Origin: Paenibacillus sp. FSL H8-0548
GTDB taxonomy: Bacteria; Bacillota; Bacilli; Paenibacillales; Paenibacillaceae
Length of the DNA stretch: 64,000 nucleotides
Direction: 5' to 3'
NCBI RefSeq assembly: GCF_038630985.1
Contig: NZ_CP152049.1
Coordinates: 2,871,501 to 2,935,500 of the forward strand
Positions 17,333 to 28,953 of this stretch are shown piece by piece (the stretch's first letter is position 1; each line of letters opens with the position of its first letter). The notes beneath the pieces were generated by a model, which saw only the letters and a list, made by a program, of their open reading frames with translations, ran no database searches and was not told where the DNA came from. The position numbers were made by a program, and so were the translations under genes.

Positions 17333-17668
17333 CTAACTTCAGTATTTGGTTATTTCCATTTCGTGGCACGTCCAAAGGGCGATGCTTTGGAGGGCTTGCT
17401 TGAGTGTGCGTTACACCTAAAACAATGGTTCTACTCTTAGCTTTATTTTAGAGATATTGTATTCGTTTTGCAGTGGCCTCCAAGCGGATGTCTCTTTTTA
17501 TGCTATGTTATAATGGAAACCTAATGATTTGTTTAGCTGGCTATTCCAGACCAATCCTAATGAAGAACAAAGCAGCAAAAAGAAATGCGTATTGTTCCGT
17601 TGGTTGAAGATGCGCTGCGCTGGGGGAAAGCGCAGCAGATACAGGCTTGAAGTAAAGGAGATATGACA
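17333..17668 (+). other. Promoter region of the small alpha-CTD-like gene
   Basis: No gene is seen. TATAAT at 17509-17514 is a good -10 candidate with a poor -35. A perfect 8-bp stem, GCTGCGCT at 17614 with AGCGCAGC at 17629, lies 30 bases before the next start codon and would be in the leader RNA, where it could affect translation. Confidence 0.4.
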
Positions 17669-17965
17669 ATGGCAGCTTCAAATAAAGCTTTAAAGACTTG
17701 CGACAAGGGACATCAATTTTATAAAAGCAGCGATTGCCTATCCTGCCCGACTTGTGAGCAAGAACGTAAACCTGGCAACGGATTTCTTTCTCTTCTTGCT
17801 GCACCTGCAAGACAAGCTCTGGAGCATAAGGGAATAGCTTCTTTGCAACAGCTCTCAACATATAGTGAAAAAGAGATCTTACAATTTCACGGTATGGGGC
17901 CAAAATCGTTACCTGTACTCAGGGTAGCTTTGATGGAACATGGGTTATCATTCAAAACTAACTGA
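17669..17965 (+). CDS. RNA polymerase alpha C-terminal-domain-like small protein
   Basis: A 98-residue protein. The first 30 residues include CDKGHQFYKSSDCLSCPTC, a probable zinc-binding Cys/His cluster. Residues 40-95 form a helix-hairpin-helix fold with LSLLAAPARQALEHKGI and GMGPKSLPVLRVAL, like the alpha subunit C-terminal domain. Related small proteins are common and uncharacterised in Bacillales. ATG 17669 is preferred, since AAAGGAG is 8 bases away; ATG 17663 is too close. A role in nucleic-acid binding is inference. Confidence 0.8.
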   Translation: MAASNKALKTCDKGHQFYKSSDCLSCPTCEQERKPGNGFLSLLAAPARQALEHKGIASLQQLSTYSEKEILQFHGMGPKSLPVLRVALMEHGLSFKTN

Positions 17966-18027
17966 TCCTGATTAACCGGGGATTGTCTTGCGAAGCGAGA
18001 AATCAACGATGATTGTTCCAATGACAA

Positions 18028-18062
18028 GGGAGAAGAGCAACGTTGCTCTTCTCCCCCTTATT
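18028..18062. terminator. Bidirectional terminator
   Basis: GGGAGAAGAGCAAC and GTTGCTCTTCTCCC form a perfect 28-bp palindrome at 18028-18055, followed by CCTTATTTTTATT. It lies between two convergent genes and can stop both. Confidence 0.85.
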
Positions 18063-18087
18063 TTTATTGCAGCGTATTTGTCTCAGC

Positions 18088-21000
18088 CTAGACTAATCGT
18101 TTGTTGACTGGGCGATCAGGTATGACAAAGGATACAGTAGTCCCTATATTGGGATTACTGACGATAGTCAAGCCCTGGCTATACAATTGGATTAATCGCC
18201 GGTTTGTGTTGGAAATCCCAATCCCTCCCTGTGCATTCAGGTTTGGATTCAGTAATTGAACAATCTTTTCTGGCTCCATACCTTTTCCATCATCTTTTAC
18301 TTCAATTAATGTGGCGTTGTCTTGGCGAATAATCCGAATATGAACAGTTCCGCCTTTTATTTGACTAAGAATACCGTGTTTTACGGCATTTTCAACCAGC
18401 GGCTGAATCGATAGCGGGGGAATAAGTAAGTACATGTCTGGTTCAAGCTCCCAGACCACCTTCAACCTGTTCTCAAATCGTTCTTGCTCAATATACAAGT
18501 AGGCTTTCGTAAGCTGAAGCTCATGAGCGAGCTCTACCAACTGCCCTGTATTTAAAAAATCAAAGCTGATCCTCAAGAAGGAGGTAAACGCCTCGCCTAT
18601 GCTTCGCATTTTTTTTGTATCGATTTCGCTAAGTGCCATAATGGAGTTCAGCGTATTAAATAGAAAATGCGGGTGAATTTGCGCCTGCAGATAGGCGGCC
18701 TCCAGCCGTAACCGTTCATTTAAGGAGTGCTTCATCGATATTAACGCTTTAATGCGGTATTTCAGCTCCAGTGCGTTTACAGGTTTAGTTACATAATCAT
18801 TGGCGCCTGACAAAAAACCGGTATAGATATCGGCAGGCTGACTGCGCGCCGTTAGCAGCAGAATCGGTAGCTCCGTAAGAGAGTATCGCTCACGTATGCG
18901 CTGTGTTAATTCATAACCTGACATGCCTGGCATCATAACATCAGCAATCAACAGATCCCATTGCTCCGATTCCAGCAAGGCAGCCGCCTCGCGAGCAGAA
19001 CTAGAAGTTGTAATGCGGTACGATTCTGTTGAAAGGATGCCCTCAAGCACTTTAAGATTAACAGAGTCGTCATCCACCACAAGTATATTACCGATTTTCT
19101 CATTGAATAATGACGTGGTGAGCGAAGCAGCAGCCTTTGCTTCTGCAGCAATCGAGAGGTCCTGAACAATGAAACCGTCGAGCGTTTCTCTAGAACTGGA
19201 TGGAATCCATTTCGACTTATTAAGTTGCGAAGCATCGGCTAAGGGCAGTGTGAAGCTAAAGGTAGACCCCTTGCTTAACTCGGATTGTACGCTCAAACTC
19301 CCGCCGTGCAATTCTATTAGCTGCTTGCATATGCTTAAGCCTAATCCGATTCCTCTTCCATCACTTATTCCGTATGCGCCTTGCTCATAGGGAAGAAATA
19401 CCCGTGACTGCGTCTCCTCGTCCATACCGATTCCTGTATCAGACACATGGATAATCATATGTGAGCTTTGGAGGTCAGCAGTAACCGCAATCGTTCCTTC
19501 TTCCGTGTACTTAATAGCGTTGTATAATAAATTATAAAAAACTTGAATAAGTCTCTTCTCGTCAGCCATGACCGGCGGCATCGATTCCGGAATATTCACA
19601 GACAGTTTAATCGGTTTATCTTCAATCATATGCCCCAGCATACCGATGACGCCAGGTATGACCGATTGAACCTTTAGGAGCTCTTGTTTCAGCATGATAC
19701 GCTGCTCTTGGAGACGCGAGAAATCAAGAAGGTCACCGAGCAGGTGAGACATGTGGCTGCTTATCTTAATAAGCAGCTCCATATCCTTAACGTTTTTGCC
19801 AGATAGCTGCTCTTTCTCCTGGGTCACAATAGTATGGGCAATATTCATAATGCCGTGAAGCGGCGTACGCAGCTCATGTGAAGTATTGGCCAAAAACTGA
19901 TCCTTCAGCTTGTCCGATTTTCTTAATTGTTCGTTAAGTACAGCATTTTCTTTAGCATTTTGGAAATATTTCTTGAACCAATAGGTGGAAAATCCGATCA
20001 TCGTAGCAAAGATATCGATGGGATAGTAAACCGTAACAGATCCTGTAATTTTCCATATTAGATTGGATAGGATGCTTGCTATAGTTAGTTGCAGGAAGAT
20101 AACATCGTTATCCGTCTGCCTCTTGAAAATCATGGTTCTCACGATAAAAATAAGCCCGATATATGGAAACAATCCAATGACAAGTATGTATTTCATCATT
20201 CCATATACAAATGCAGCAGGCGCGGCCACCAGAATTCCGGTCAAGATTATAAAGGCCATAGTGAAGGCTTGCAGCCATACATTTCTTGGAGCCTCGGTGA
20301 ATTTTCTGAATATCAGAAGAATCATCTGATTTTGCCACAAGAATGAAATGAGCATGATTTTTATGATCCATATATAGGACAGGGCCAGCCAGATTGATAA
20401 AACATTATCAAGACTGCTCAAAACCAAAATGCCAACCATCAACGTTAATAGACAAATCATCAATAAAGTGCGTTCTTGAGGATTAATAAAGTACAGAATA
20501 CATGCATACAAACCATGCAGCAGCAATAGCGTAAAAGTCACCAGTTGAAAGCTAATGGAATACCAACGAAGTTTATCAATCGCTTCGTGAGAGCCAAAGC
20601 GAATAATCTCGTTGTTAGAAGCCTCTTTGAGGCTTGCTGAATGAACAAGCAATTCTAACTCCGTTGTCCCTTCGACCGAGTAGGATGCGACCTTGTAAAC
20701 CTTCTTCATCATGCATTCATTTCCGGGAGAAGTACAGCTTTCTCCCGAGGATACCCCATTGATTTTGATATCTTTGGAGGCTTGAATGTTCTGAAACCAG
20801 AAAGCGACAGGCTGCTTTAACGGATCAATTAGTACACGAAGGCGGTACGTCTCGTCCATGTTAGAAGAATCAGGATAGTTTCGATCATCAGGCATTTGAA
20901 TGGTGCGTACCTTCGTTAAATCCATACCGCGCATATCGATTACGCCGTTGCCTGGAACAGGGATATCCAAAGTATAAAATAGATGGGACCACGTCCAACG

Positions 21001-21156
21001 CAAGCCGAGGAGCACACTAAGAAATAAGACAATAATGACTAAATATTTAGTTGTGGTTTTATTTATTATTGGCATCATATGGAGGGATTCGACATAAGTC
21101 GCGTGATATCCTTTTACTGTGGGGGAGTGCGAGTGAATGAATTGATGAATTTCCAT
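18088..21156 (-). CDS. Large hybrid sensor kinase with two kinase cores and a receiver domain
   Basis: A 1022-residue membrane sensor. One helix near residues 38-56 precedes an extracellular region to about 195, then about seven membrane helices to about 400 (7TMR-DISM type). A HisKA core follows with [11 protein letters not shown] near 428, and an ATPase domain with [15 protein letters not shown] receiver domain begins ILVVDDD near 690 with phospho-Asp in [12 protein letters not shown] second, LytS/YehU-type kinase has [12 protein letters not shown] near 825 and another ATPase domain. Its start lies 7 bases after the AraC stop codon, suggesting coupling; no clear ribosome site is visible and a start at MMPII is possible. 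Confidence 0.85.
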   Translation of the reverse strand: MEIHQFIHSHSPTVKGYHATYVESLHMMPIINKTTTKYLVIIVLFLSVLLGLRWTWSHLFYTLDIPVPGNGVIDMRGMDLTKVRTIQMPDDRNYPDSSNMDETYRLRVLIDPLKQPVAFWFQNIQASKDIKINGVSSGESCTSPGNECMMKKVYKVASYSVEGTTELELLVHSASLKEASNNEIIRFGSHEAIDKLRWYSISFQLVTFTLLLLHGLYACILYFINPQERTLLMICLLTLMVGILVLSSLDNVLSIWLALSYIWIIKIMLISFLWQNQMILLIFRKFTEAPRNVWLQAFTMAFIILTGILVAAPAAFVYGMMKYILVIGLFPYIGLIFIVRTMIFKRQTDNDVIFLQLTIASILSNLIWKITGSVTVYYPIDIFATMIGFSTYWFKKYFQNAKENAVLNEQLRKSDKLKDQFLANTSHELRTPLHGIMNIAHTIVTQEKEQLSGKNVKDMELLIKISSHMSHLLGDLLDFSRLQEQRIMLKQELLKVQSVIPGVIGMLGHMIEDKPIKLSVNIPESMPPVMADEKRLIQVFYNLLYNAIKYTEEGTIAVTADLQSSHMIIHVSDTGIGMDEETQSRVFLPYEQGAYGISDGRGIGLGLSICKQLIELHGGSLSVQSELSKGSTFSFTLPLADASQLNKSKWIPSSSRETLDGFIVQDLSIAAEAKAAASLTTSLFNEKIGNILVVDDDSVNLKVLEGILSTESYRITTSSSAREAAALLESEQWDLLIADVMMPGMSGYELTQRIRERYSLTELPILLLTARSQPADIYTGFLSGANDYVTKPVNALELKYRIKALISMKHSLNERLRLEAAYLQAQIHPHFLFNTLNSIMALSEIDTKKMRSIGEAFTSFLRISFDFLNTGQLVELAHELQLTKAYLYIEQERFENRLKVVWELEPDMYLLIPPLSIQPLVENAVKHGILSQIKGGTVHIRIIRQDNATLIEVKDDGKGMEPEKIVQLLNPNLNAQGGIGISNTNRRLIQLYSQGLTIVSNPNIGTTVSFVIPDRPVNKRLV

Positions 21157-21163
21157 TGTTCTG

Positions 21164-22051
21164 CTAGCTTCGGCGGTATGTGATTCGGTATTGCCTTGGT
21201 GTCATTTTCAAGTGATGCTTAAACAGCTTATTAAAATGGCTCAAATCGTTAATGCCAACGCTCTCAGCGATGTGGATGATTTTGTCATCAGTCTCACGAA
21301 GCTGTTTCAGAGAAGCCTGAATGCGAACCTCGTTCCGGTATTCGATGAACGTTTTTCCAACGATTTGTTTAAACTTGCCTGTAAAGGTCGTTTGGCTCAT
21401 GCCGCACATATGGCATACCTTCTCCAAATTAATCGGATGGGCGTAATGCTGCTCAAGAAATTCGCACAGCTGACGAATCGCTTTGGATTCATTGCTGTGG
21501 AAGGCTGGACTGATCAATCTTTTGTCGTAACTGCGGCTGAGATAGACTAGCAGCTCGATCAACAGAGCTTTAATAGAAATCTGATATCCGAGCGCCTTGG
21601 CATTAAATTCTGTTGTAAGACGTTTAATTCTTTGCTTGACTTCTTGACCTTCTAGCAGCGATAGCTTCAGATGCGAATCGAAATCAACATCTTGACGGAG
21701 AAATGGCTCTAAATAGAAGAAATTGAGAAAAGAAGTAACCGAAGAGAGAGCTTTCAACTCCGAAATCAGCAACGAAGGTAAAAACATGACATTGTAAACT
21801 TCTAAGGGAGCGCTCTCAATAACACGATAGTCGTGCATGGCGCCGGGCGGGATAACGAAGACATCACCTTTGGAAATGGGATAGGAATGCCCCTTATACA
21901 AATGCTCTCCATGACCGTCTGCCACAAATACTAATTCAATAAAATCATGAGAATGCGGCATTAGCGGCCGAGAAGGCAATGTCAGGAACGGCAGAACCGA
22001 GAAAGGAAATGTGGAGCTCTCCAAAAACTGCTCTTTTGAATACTGGACCAT
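21164..22051 (-). CDS. AraC-family regulator with N-terminal cupin
   Basis: A 295-residue regulator. The N-terminal cupin carries [27 protein letters not shown], the usual sugar-sensing pocket. The last 100 residues are the double helix-turn-helix with [20 protein letters not shown] and [20 protein letters not shown] 22051 is chosen because AAGGGAGA is well spaced; the upstream ATG at 22069 is not. It is divergent from the rhamnosidase gene 158 bp away, which it probably controls, and it lies in an operon with the large kinase. Confidence 0.9.
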   Translation of the reverse strand: MVQYSKEQFLESSTFPFSVLPFLTLPSRPLMPHSHDFIELVFVADGHGEHLYKGHSYPISKGDVFVIPPGAMHDYRVIESAPLEVYNVMFLPSLLISELKALSSVTSFLNFFYLEPFLRQDVDFDSHLKLSLLEGQEVKQRIKRLTTEFNAKALGYQISIKALLIELLVYLSRSYDKRLISPAFHSNESKAIRQLCEFLEQHYAHPINLEKVCHMCGMSQTTFTGKFKQIVGKTFIEYRNEVRIQASLKQLRETDDKIIHIAESVGINDLSHFNKLFKHHLKMTPRQYRITYRRS

Positions 22052-22209
22052 CTCAAAATCTCCCTTCAATCGATTATATTACTATTTTAGAAGAGCGTTA
22101 CCATGCCGTCAAATTGCCTATAAAGTACGGTGAAAAAACCAAGTCTTGAAGATAGATCTGGGATACGATAGGAGCAGTTTATATTGACTGTGAAAGGAAT
22201 GGTATCCGA

Positions 22210-24399
22210 GTGGACAAGGCGTGGTGTGCGAAATGGATTATGGATCAACGATTTTACGGTTTAAAGCCTATTGATGTCTACCATAAAGAAGCTGTACAAG
22301 CAGTCTTGCCAGAGCATAAGGAGGAGCTTTTCAATCTACATTTGCTCGTAAGGAAATCTTTTGATTTAAATGATCACATAGAGGAAGCGCATCTGGATAT
22401 AACAGCCGACGATTATTATAAGCTGTATGTGAACGGACATTTTGTCGGACAAGGACCTGCTCAAGGGAACCACTTCCACTATTTCTATAATCGTTTTGAC
22501 ATAGCCTCCTATCTTCGCCAGGGAGAGAATGTTATCGCGGTTCAGGTCTATTACCACGGGCTTATAAGCCGTTCGTATAACAGCGGTGATTATCGGCAGG
22601 GGCTAATTGCAGAGCTTGTTGCGGACGGAACGAGATTGGTACAGACGGATAAAACATGGAACTATCGGATTGCTGAGGAATATGGACCTGCGGAAGTGAT
22701 TGGCTACAATACGCAGTTTCAGGAGAATATCGACAGTCGATTGAAGGAGAAGGGCTGGAGATCAGCCGGCTATGACGATTCGGACTGGCTCCCCTCGTGG
22801 GAAAATCTAGCAGATGATCATGTTCTCTTCCTGCAGCCGACCATGCCCCTATCCGTATACGAAGTGAAGCCTCAAAAAATCGAGTCCATTGAAAATGGAT
22901 TTTTGCTCGATTTTGGGAGTGAGCTAACCGGCCAATTCACAATGCGAGCGAAGGGCTTGCCAGGCCAAACGGTAGAAATTCGTTGCGGCGAAGAATTGCT
23001 GCCGAGCGGCAGAGTGCGTTTTAAGATGAGATGCAATTGCACTTATACGGAGACCTGGACACTATCGGGAGAAGAAGACGAGCTAGAGTTGTACGATTAC
23101 AAAGCATTTCGTTATGTCGAGGTGATTGCCAGCTCGAATATTATGCTCTATCCAGCTTGCTTTGCAGCGATCGTACGCCACTATCCTTTGGACGAAGACG
23201 CATGCAGGTTTGAGTCGTCGAACACTCTGCTGAATTCGATCTGGGCCATTTGCAAAAACGGGGTGAAATACGGCACGCAGGAAAACTATGTGGATTGCCC
23301 CTCTCGTGAGAAAGGTCAGTACCTTGGAGACAATACGATTATTACCCATTCCCATGCTTATGTGTCGGGTGATTTGAGCATGTATCGTAAGTCTCTGAAT
23401 GATTTTGCGCTACTGTCGGCACGAGTCTGCCCTGGTTTTATGGCTGTCGCACCTGGAAGTTTTATGCAGGAAATCGCCGATTTCTCTCTGCAATGGCCTT
23501 TGCAGCTGCTGCAATATTATAAGTTAAGCGGAGATCGCGCGTTTCTTGAATCTATGTATCCGATTGCTCAGCAGCTGATGAAGCATTTTGAAATTTATAT
23601 TCGGGAGGATGGTCTGCTGGATTCCGTTAATGACAAATGGAATTTGGTGGATTGGCCGGAAAACGCACGAGACGGCTATGATTTTAAACTGACAAAGGGG
23701 AGCATCCAAGGCTGTCATAATGTCATTAACGCTTTTTATTATGGTGCTCTGAAAGCTATGTCGGAAATAGACAAAGCGCTGAATATGGCTCAAAGCAGCG
23801 ATGAAGGATTGGAGCGTTTCCGAACCGCATTTATTCAAGCATTTTATGACTCAGAAAGAAAGCTGTTTGTAGATGCAGAAAGCTCAGGGCACTCATCCTT
23901 GCATGCGAACGTATTGCCGCTTCTGTTCGGGTTAGCACCGGAAGAGTCGATCAAGCCGATCGTTCAGCTCATTCGCGAGAAGCGGCTGAGCTGCGGAGTA
24001 TATATGGCTTACTTTGTGCTCAAGGCACTTGCGGAAGCAGGTGAACATGAGCTGCTATACGACTTGATCGTCTCAGAAGATCTACATTCTTGGGGCAATA
24101 TGGTTAAAGAGGGTGCTACAACTTGTTTCGAAGCGTGGTCCAAGGATTTAAAATGGAACACTAGCTTGTGCCATCCATGGGCGAGTGGACCTATACCGCT
24201 TTTAATTGAAGATATATTTGGAATTAAGCCTGCTGCTCCGGGCTGGACCGAAGTCCGGTTTTCCCCACGAATACCGTTTTCACTTAGTGAGATCAAGCTC
24301 AACTTCATAATGCCAGCAGGGGAGTTCTGCTTTGAATACACGAATGGGCATGCCAAACTTATTGCGCCTGCTGGGGTTAACGTCATATACGATAGCTAA
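22210..24399 (+). CDS. Alpha-L-rhamnosidase-like glycoside hydrolase (GH78 type)
   Basis: A 729-residue enzyme without a signal peptide, so probably cytoplasmic. The N-terminal beta domain (residues 35-150) has DITADDYYKLYVNGHFVGQG, typical of rhamnosidase N-domains. The (alpha/alpha)6 catalytic domain spans about 330-640, with the acidic motif VDCPSREKGQYLGD corresponding to the DCPxRDE acid region. A C-terminal beta domain ends the protein (GWTEVRFSPRI). It starts at GTG 22210 behind AAAGGAATGG. It would release rhamnose or a similar deoxyhexose from imported oligosaccharides. The motif differs from classical GH78, so the exact substrate is uncertain. Confidence 0.82.
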   Translation: MDKAWCAKWIMDQRFYGLKPIDVYHKEAVQAVLPEHKEELFNLHLLVRKSFDLNDHIEEAHLDITADDYYKLYVNGHFVGQGPAQGNHFHYFYNRFDIASYLRQGENVIAVQVYYHGLISRSYNSGDYRQGLIAELVADGTRLVQTDKTWNYRIAEEYGPAEVIGYNTQFQENIDSRLKEKGWRSAGYDDSDWLPSWENLADDHVLFLQPTMPLSVYEVKPQKIESIENGFLLDFGSELTGQFTMRAKGLPGQTVEIRCGEELLPSGRVRFKMRCNCTYTETWTLSGEEDELELYDYKAFRYVEVIASSNIMLYPACFAAIVRHYPLDEDACRFESSNTLLNSIWAICKNGVKYGTQENYVDCPSREKGQYLGDNTIITHSHAYVSGDLSMYRKSLNDFALLSARVCPGFMAVAPGSFMQEIADFSLQWPLQLLQYYKLSGDRAFLESMYPIAQQLMKHFEIYIREDGLLDSVNDKWNLVDWPENARDGYDFKLTKGSIQGCHNVINAFYYGALKAMSEIDKALNMAQSSDEGLERFRTAFIQAFYDSERKLFVDAESSGHSSLHANVLPLLFGLAPEESIKPIVQLIREKRLSCGVYMAYFVLKALAEAGEHELLYDLIVSEDLHSWGNMVKEGATTCFEAWSKDLKWNTSLCHPWASGPIPLLIEDIFGIKPAAPGWTEVRFSPRIPFSLSEIKLNFIMPAGEFCFEYTNGHAKLIAPAGVNVIYDS

Positions 24400-24445
24400 G
24401 CAACACTTTTAAACATACGATTGATGTTTAGGCAGCGGTACGACA

Positions 24446-25318
24446 ATGGATTATTCAAGAATGAAGGGCAGGGTGATCGATCGAATGATTGGGCTGAAAA
24501 TTGGAGAAGGTGGCTGTTCAGAAGTATACGAGTGGGATAACAATCAAACGATTATTAAAATTGGCAAGAACAACACTAGTTTTGATGCCATGAAAAAGGA
24601 GTTCCACAATAACCAGATTGTATGGGGAAATGGATTGCCTTCACCTCGTCCCTATGAGTTTTTGGATATTGATGGTCGCCCTGCAATTGTATTTGAACGG
24701 ATCTATGGAGTGTCATTAATGGAAAGATACTTCAAAGTGTTTATGCAGCCTTCTTCAGAAGAAGCTAATAAAGAAAAGAAAATTGATGAAATTGTTCGAA
24801 TGACCGCTCAAGTATTGAGCGATATTCATAGCAGATCCAATCTATCTTTGCCTCCCCAAAGAGAAATGATGAAGTATTCTATTCAAGCTCCTCTTTATCT
24901 AACATTAGCTGAGAAGGATCAGATTATTGAGCATTTGGATCGTTTACCAATGAAACAACAGCTCTGCCATGGTGATCCAAATCCAGGGAACATGATGATT
25001 CAGGGCGATGAGGTTGTTTTAATCGATTGGATGAATGCTTCAATTGGAAATCCAGAAGCAGACCTAGCTGAATATGTAATCATGATTAGACATGCCATCC
25101 TTCCTCCTCGTGTGCCAAACGATGCCGTTCTTTTCTTTGATTCCATTAGAGAGCGAATTCTACAAGTGTTCTGGGAAGAATATAACCGGTCGTCCGAGAT
25201 AACTTGCAAAGAAGTAGAAGAGTGGGTTCTTCCTATTGCCGCTCGTAAATTATGCGCTGACGGTATTAGTGAAGCAGAAAAAGAATTGCTTTTAACAGAA
25301 ATAAGATCAAGACTTTAA
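24446..25318 (+). CDS. Aminoglycoside phosphotransferase-family kinase
   Basis: A 290-residue protein of the APH/choline kinase fold. A Gly-rich start KIGEGGCSEVYEW is followed by the ATP-binding Lys in TIIKIGK, the catalytic loop LCHGDPNPGNMMI near residue 175 and the metal-binding IDWMNASIGNPEADLAEY. These are all key residues for phosphotransfer. The substrate is not known; such chromosomal genes commonly phosphorylate small alcohols rather than drugs. It follows the rhamnosidase by 47 bp with a weak ribosome site, so co-transcription is possible. Confidence 0.85.
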   Translation: MDYSRMKGRVIDRMIGLKIGEGGCSEVYEWDNNQTIIKIGKNNTSFDAMKKEFHNNQIVWGNGLPSPRPYEFLDIDGRPAIVFERIYGVSLMERYFKVFMQPSSEEANKEKKIDEIVRMTAQVLSDIHSRSNLSLPPQREMMKYSIQAPLYLTLAEKDQIIEHLDRLPMKQQLCHGDPNPGNMMIQGDEVVLIDWMNASIGNPEADLAEYVIMIRHAILPPRVPNDAVLFFDSIRERILQVFWEEYNRSSEITCKEVEEWVLPIAARKLCADGISEAEKELLLTEIRSRL

Positions 25319-25363
25319 TGTTCTAATCGTTGATTTTAAAATGGTCAAGAGATAGAGGGAGAA

Positions 25364-25392
25364 GCGGGGGCGAAGTTGTCTCCGCTTTCTGT
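25364..25392 (+). terminator. Weak hairpin terminator
   Basis: AGCGGGGGCGAAGTTGTCTCCGCT can form a stem of about 8 pairs, followed by TTCTGTTG. The T-run is short, so termination would be partial. Confidence 0.35.
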
Positions 25393-25492
25393 TGTGAGTA
25401 ATGTTCTGCATCTTGGTGAGCGGACGCAGCTGAGTTGAAGGAAATAGAAAAATGTCTTTTCATATGCTATAGGATTTGGTATCATACTCTTG

Positions 25493-25516
25493 ACTTATTA
25501 AACGTGTTTAATAAGT
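25493..25516. promoter_or_regulatory. ROK-type operator palindrome
   Basis: ACTTATTAAAC and GTTTAATAAGT are perfect 11-bp arms separated by GT, directly upstream of the ROK regulator gene. AT-rich dyads of this form are typical of XylR/NagC-type operators, so autoregulation of the ROK-MFS pair is likely. Confidence 0.65.
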
Positions 25517-25532
25517 GCAGGATAGTGAGGCG

Positions 25533-26573
25533 GTGAGTACTACGAAAGAGTTGATCGTTACGACCAAAGAGATGAAAAAGGCCATTCTACAAGGCATTCG
25601 TGAAGCACTTCTGACATGTGGGAGCGCAACGAAGGCCGAGCTTAGCAGTAAACTCAGAATCAGCTTCCCAACCGTAAGCAAATTCCTTAGTCAGATGGAA
25701 CGGGGCGGTGAGCTTCTAATCATAGGGCTTGACGATTCCAACGGCGGACGAAGAGCCATCCGCTACGCCTATAATCCGGAGCATATGCTGGGCTTGGCTA
25801 TCTTTTTAGAGAAAACGGAAATGAACTACTCGATTTATAATTGTTTAGGAGAATTGAAGGAGCAGGGCAGCTCCGCTGATGCCATCATGGACGATATACA
25901 AAGCCTAACTCGGAAAATCGAGGCAATCGTTGCGCAGTATCCGAAAATCAAATCGATGGCTATCGGTGTGCCAGGCTCGGTCAACAATGGACGAATTATT
26001 CATATTCCCAGTTATGAGCATTTCCAAAACTTTGATTTGAAAGGGTACTTTGAAGCGAGGCTTTCCATTCCTGTCGTCGTAGAGAACGATATGAATGCGG
26101 CTGTTCTCGGATATAACGTTAATCGTAGGAATAAGGACGATCTGTCTTCCGTGTATTTGTATTTTGGGCAAAATGGTCCTGGAGCCGGCATTATGATCAA
26201 TGGGCAGGTGCTTCGGGGAAGCACGTTTTTCTCTGGCGAGGTTTCCTACGTGCCTCAATATGATAATAAAAATTTTGTGCAAGCCATGAATAGCGGGCAG
26301 GGACCTGAGACATCCAGCTTTCACACACCTGAGAGGATTGATGCGATTAGCCGGTTAATTGCTTCCTTCACAGCCATCATTAACCCGCATTCGATTGTTT
26401 TTTCCAAAGCTGAAATGAATGAAGCCATGATTAATCAGGTCGCCTTAAGAAGTGCCGTTTATATTCCGGAAGAACATCTCCCGGAGCTAGCGTTAAGCGA
26501 TTGGAAACAGGATTATTTATTTGGGCTGCAGAAGCTCGGACTCGATCTTATGCTCGCAGGAGCGGAAATTTAA
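25533..26573 (+). CDS. ROK-family transcriptional regulator
   Basis: A 346-residue repressor. Residues 20-75 form a winged helix (ATKAELSSKLRISFPTVSKFL). The ROK sugar-kinase-like domain follows, with AIGVPGSVNNGRI and the VVENDMNAAVLGY motif. The usual Cys-rich zinc motif of ROK kinases is not visible, as in many regulator members. GTG 25533 is chosen because an earlier GTG at 25515 lies inside the operator palindrome; the ribosome site GTGAGG is nevertheless very close, so the exact start is uncertain. It probably controls itself and the MFS gene 27 bp downstream in response to a sugar. Confidence 0.8.
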   Translation: MSTTKELIVTTKEMKKAILQGIREALLTCGSATKAELSSKLRISFPTVSKFLSQMERGGELLIIGLDDSNGGRRAIRYAYNPEHMLGLAIFLEKTEMNYSIYNCLGELKEQGSSADAIMDDIQSLTRKIEAIVAQYPKIKSMAIGVPGSVNNGRIIHIPSYEHFQNFDLKGYFEARLSIPVVVENDMNAAVLGYNVNRRNKDDLSSVYLYFGQNGPGAGIMINGQVLRGSTFFSGEVSYVPQYDNKNFVQAMNSGQGPETSSFHTPERIDAISRLIASFTAIINPHSIVFSKAEMNEAMINQVALRSAVYIPEEHLPELALSDWKQDYLFGLQKLGLDLMLAGAEI

Positions 26574-26600
26574 ATAGAAGCAGAGGTATAGGCATACGAT

Positions 26601-27818
26601 ATGGCTACTTTCTTTTTAATCATTATTTATTTGGCGTTCATTAGCTTGGGCTTGCCGGATTCATTGCTCGGAACGGCGTGGCCGGTCATGCAATCGGACT
26701 TTAATGCTCCGCTGGAAACGGCGGGGTTGCTTTATATGATCATAGCTGCAGGCACGATCGTGTCCAGCTTGGCAAGCGGTGCTGTGCTGCAACGTTTTGG
26801 AACAGGCAAAGTAACGCTTGTCAGCTGTATCATGACTGCCGCTGCGCTGTTAGGCTTCGCTATGTCACCGTCACTAATTTGGCTAATGATTTGTGCGATT
26901 CCGCTTGGGTTAGGCGGAGGTTCGGTGGATGCAGGGCTTAACAATTACGTCGCCGCACATTACAAAGCACATCACATGAGCTGGCTGCATTGCTTCTGGG
27001 GGGTAGGAGCTACGCTTGGCCCCATGGTCATGGCTCAGTACATCACAGGGCAAAGTGCTTGGCGAGATGGTTATCTTACCGTTGCCGGCATTCAGTTTGG
27101 ACTAGTCATTATCCTATTTATTACGCTGCCATTATGGAAGAAGGCTCCAACAAAAAAACAGGATGAGACGTATGGGGAACAGGAAGCAGCAAGGTCGGAA
27201 GAGCAGGAAGGGGGCACGGGGAAGATTAAGCCTCTGCAAATTAAGGGGGTTAAGCTGGCTCTCGTATCCTTCTTATTCTATTGCGGCGTCGAAGCAACGA
27301 TGGGATTATGGGGAAGCAGCTTTCTTGTAAACGTGAAGGATTTGCCTGCAGCAGTAGCCGCACAGTGGGTATCATTATTTTATGCGGGTATTACTATTGG
27401 CAGATTTATTAGCGGGTTTATTACTTTCAAAATGAGCAACCGCACGCTTATACGCGCAGGGCAAATCATATCATTAATCGGTGCGGCGCTCATGCTGCTT
27501 CCATTGCCGCCCGCTTTCTCGCTAGCCGGCTTTATATTGGTGGGCTTTGGCCTCGCTCCGATATACCCGTGCATGCTGCACGAAACTCCGGTACGCTTCG
27601 GGAAGAAGCATTCTCAGACGATTATGGGCTATCAAATGGCGGTTGCTTATTCCGGCAGCACACTGATGCCTCCGTTGCTTGGTTTTCTTGCTGCTTATAC
27701 AACAATTGGCATTTTTCCGATTGTTCTCGTCATATCAGCAGCAGCTATGCTCTTGTTTTCGGAGAAATTGAATGTTTTCTTGAGAAGAGAGGCTTTGAAA
27801 GAGAAAAGAAGCTATTAA
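26601..27818 (+). CDS. MFS transporter, sugar type
   Basis: A 405-residue membrane protein with twelve predicted helices split by a hydrophilic loop of about 45 residues (KKAPTKKQDETYGEQEAARS). The second half has FYAGITIGRFISGF, a typical MFS motif. Pairing with a ROK regulator suggests transport of a sugar or sugar derivative. The start is ATG 26601; the nearest ribosome site, AGAGGT, is about 12 bases upstream. A terminator follows. Confidence 0.85.
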   Translation: MATFFLIIIYLAFISLGLPDSLLGTAWPVMQSDFNAPLETAGLLYMIIAAGTIVSSLASGAVLQRFGTGKVTLVSCIMTAAALLGFAMSPSLIWLMICAIPLGLGGGSVDAGLNNYVAAHYKAHHMSWLHCFWGVGATLGPMVMAQYITGQSAWRDGYLTVAGIQFGLVIILFITLPLWKKAPTKKQDETYGEQEAARSEEQEGGTGKIKPLQIKGVKLALVSFLFYCGVEATMGLWGSSFLVNVKDLPAAVAAQWVSLFYAGITIGRFISGFITFKMSNRTLIRAGQIISLIGAALMLLPLPPAFSLAGFILVGFGLAPIYPCMLHETPVRFGKKHSQTIMGYQMAVAYSGSTLMPPLLGFLAAYTTIGIFPIVLVISAAAMLLFSEKLNVFLRREALKEKRSY

Positions 27819-27852
27819 AGGAAAGAAATAATCTAAGTTTACGAAATAGCAG

Positions 27853-27886
27853 GACTGCCGCTGTAATGGAGCGGCAGTCTTTTTTT
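27853..27886 (+). terminator. Terminator after MFS gene
   Basis: GACTGCCGC pairs with GCGGCAGTC and is followed by seven T. Confidence 0.88.
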
Positions 27887-27903
27887 GGGATTAACGAATA
27901 GTG

Positions 27904-28770
<867 letters not shown>

Positions 28771-28953
28771 TTATTTGAAATTTGTAAAACGATTTGATCT
28801 TATGACTTCATCTAAAATACCTAGTATCCCTCCTTTTCACATCCCTATTATGCACCTGATGACAAAGTGACCGTTATCCCAATCGTGCCAAATGCTTGCC
28901 TAATCCTCTCACTATCACTTATGTAACAGATGAATATGAACTATAATCGGACT

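Noticed and set aside
17541..17903. Minus-strand frame of 120 codons
   Set aside because: It overlaps the well-supported alpha-CTD-like gene, has no ribosome site and encodes no recognisable motif.
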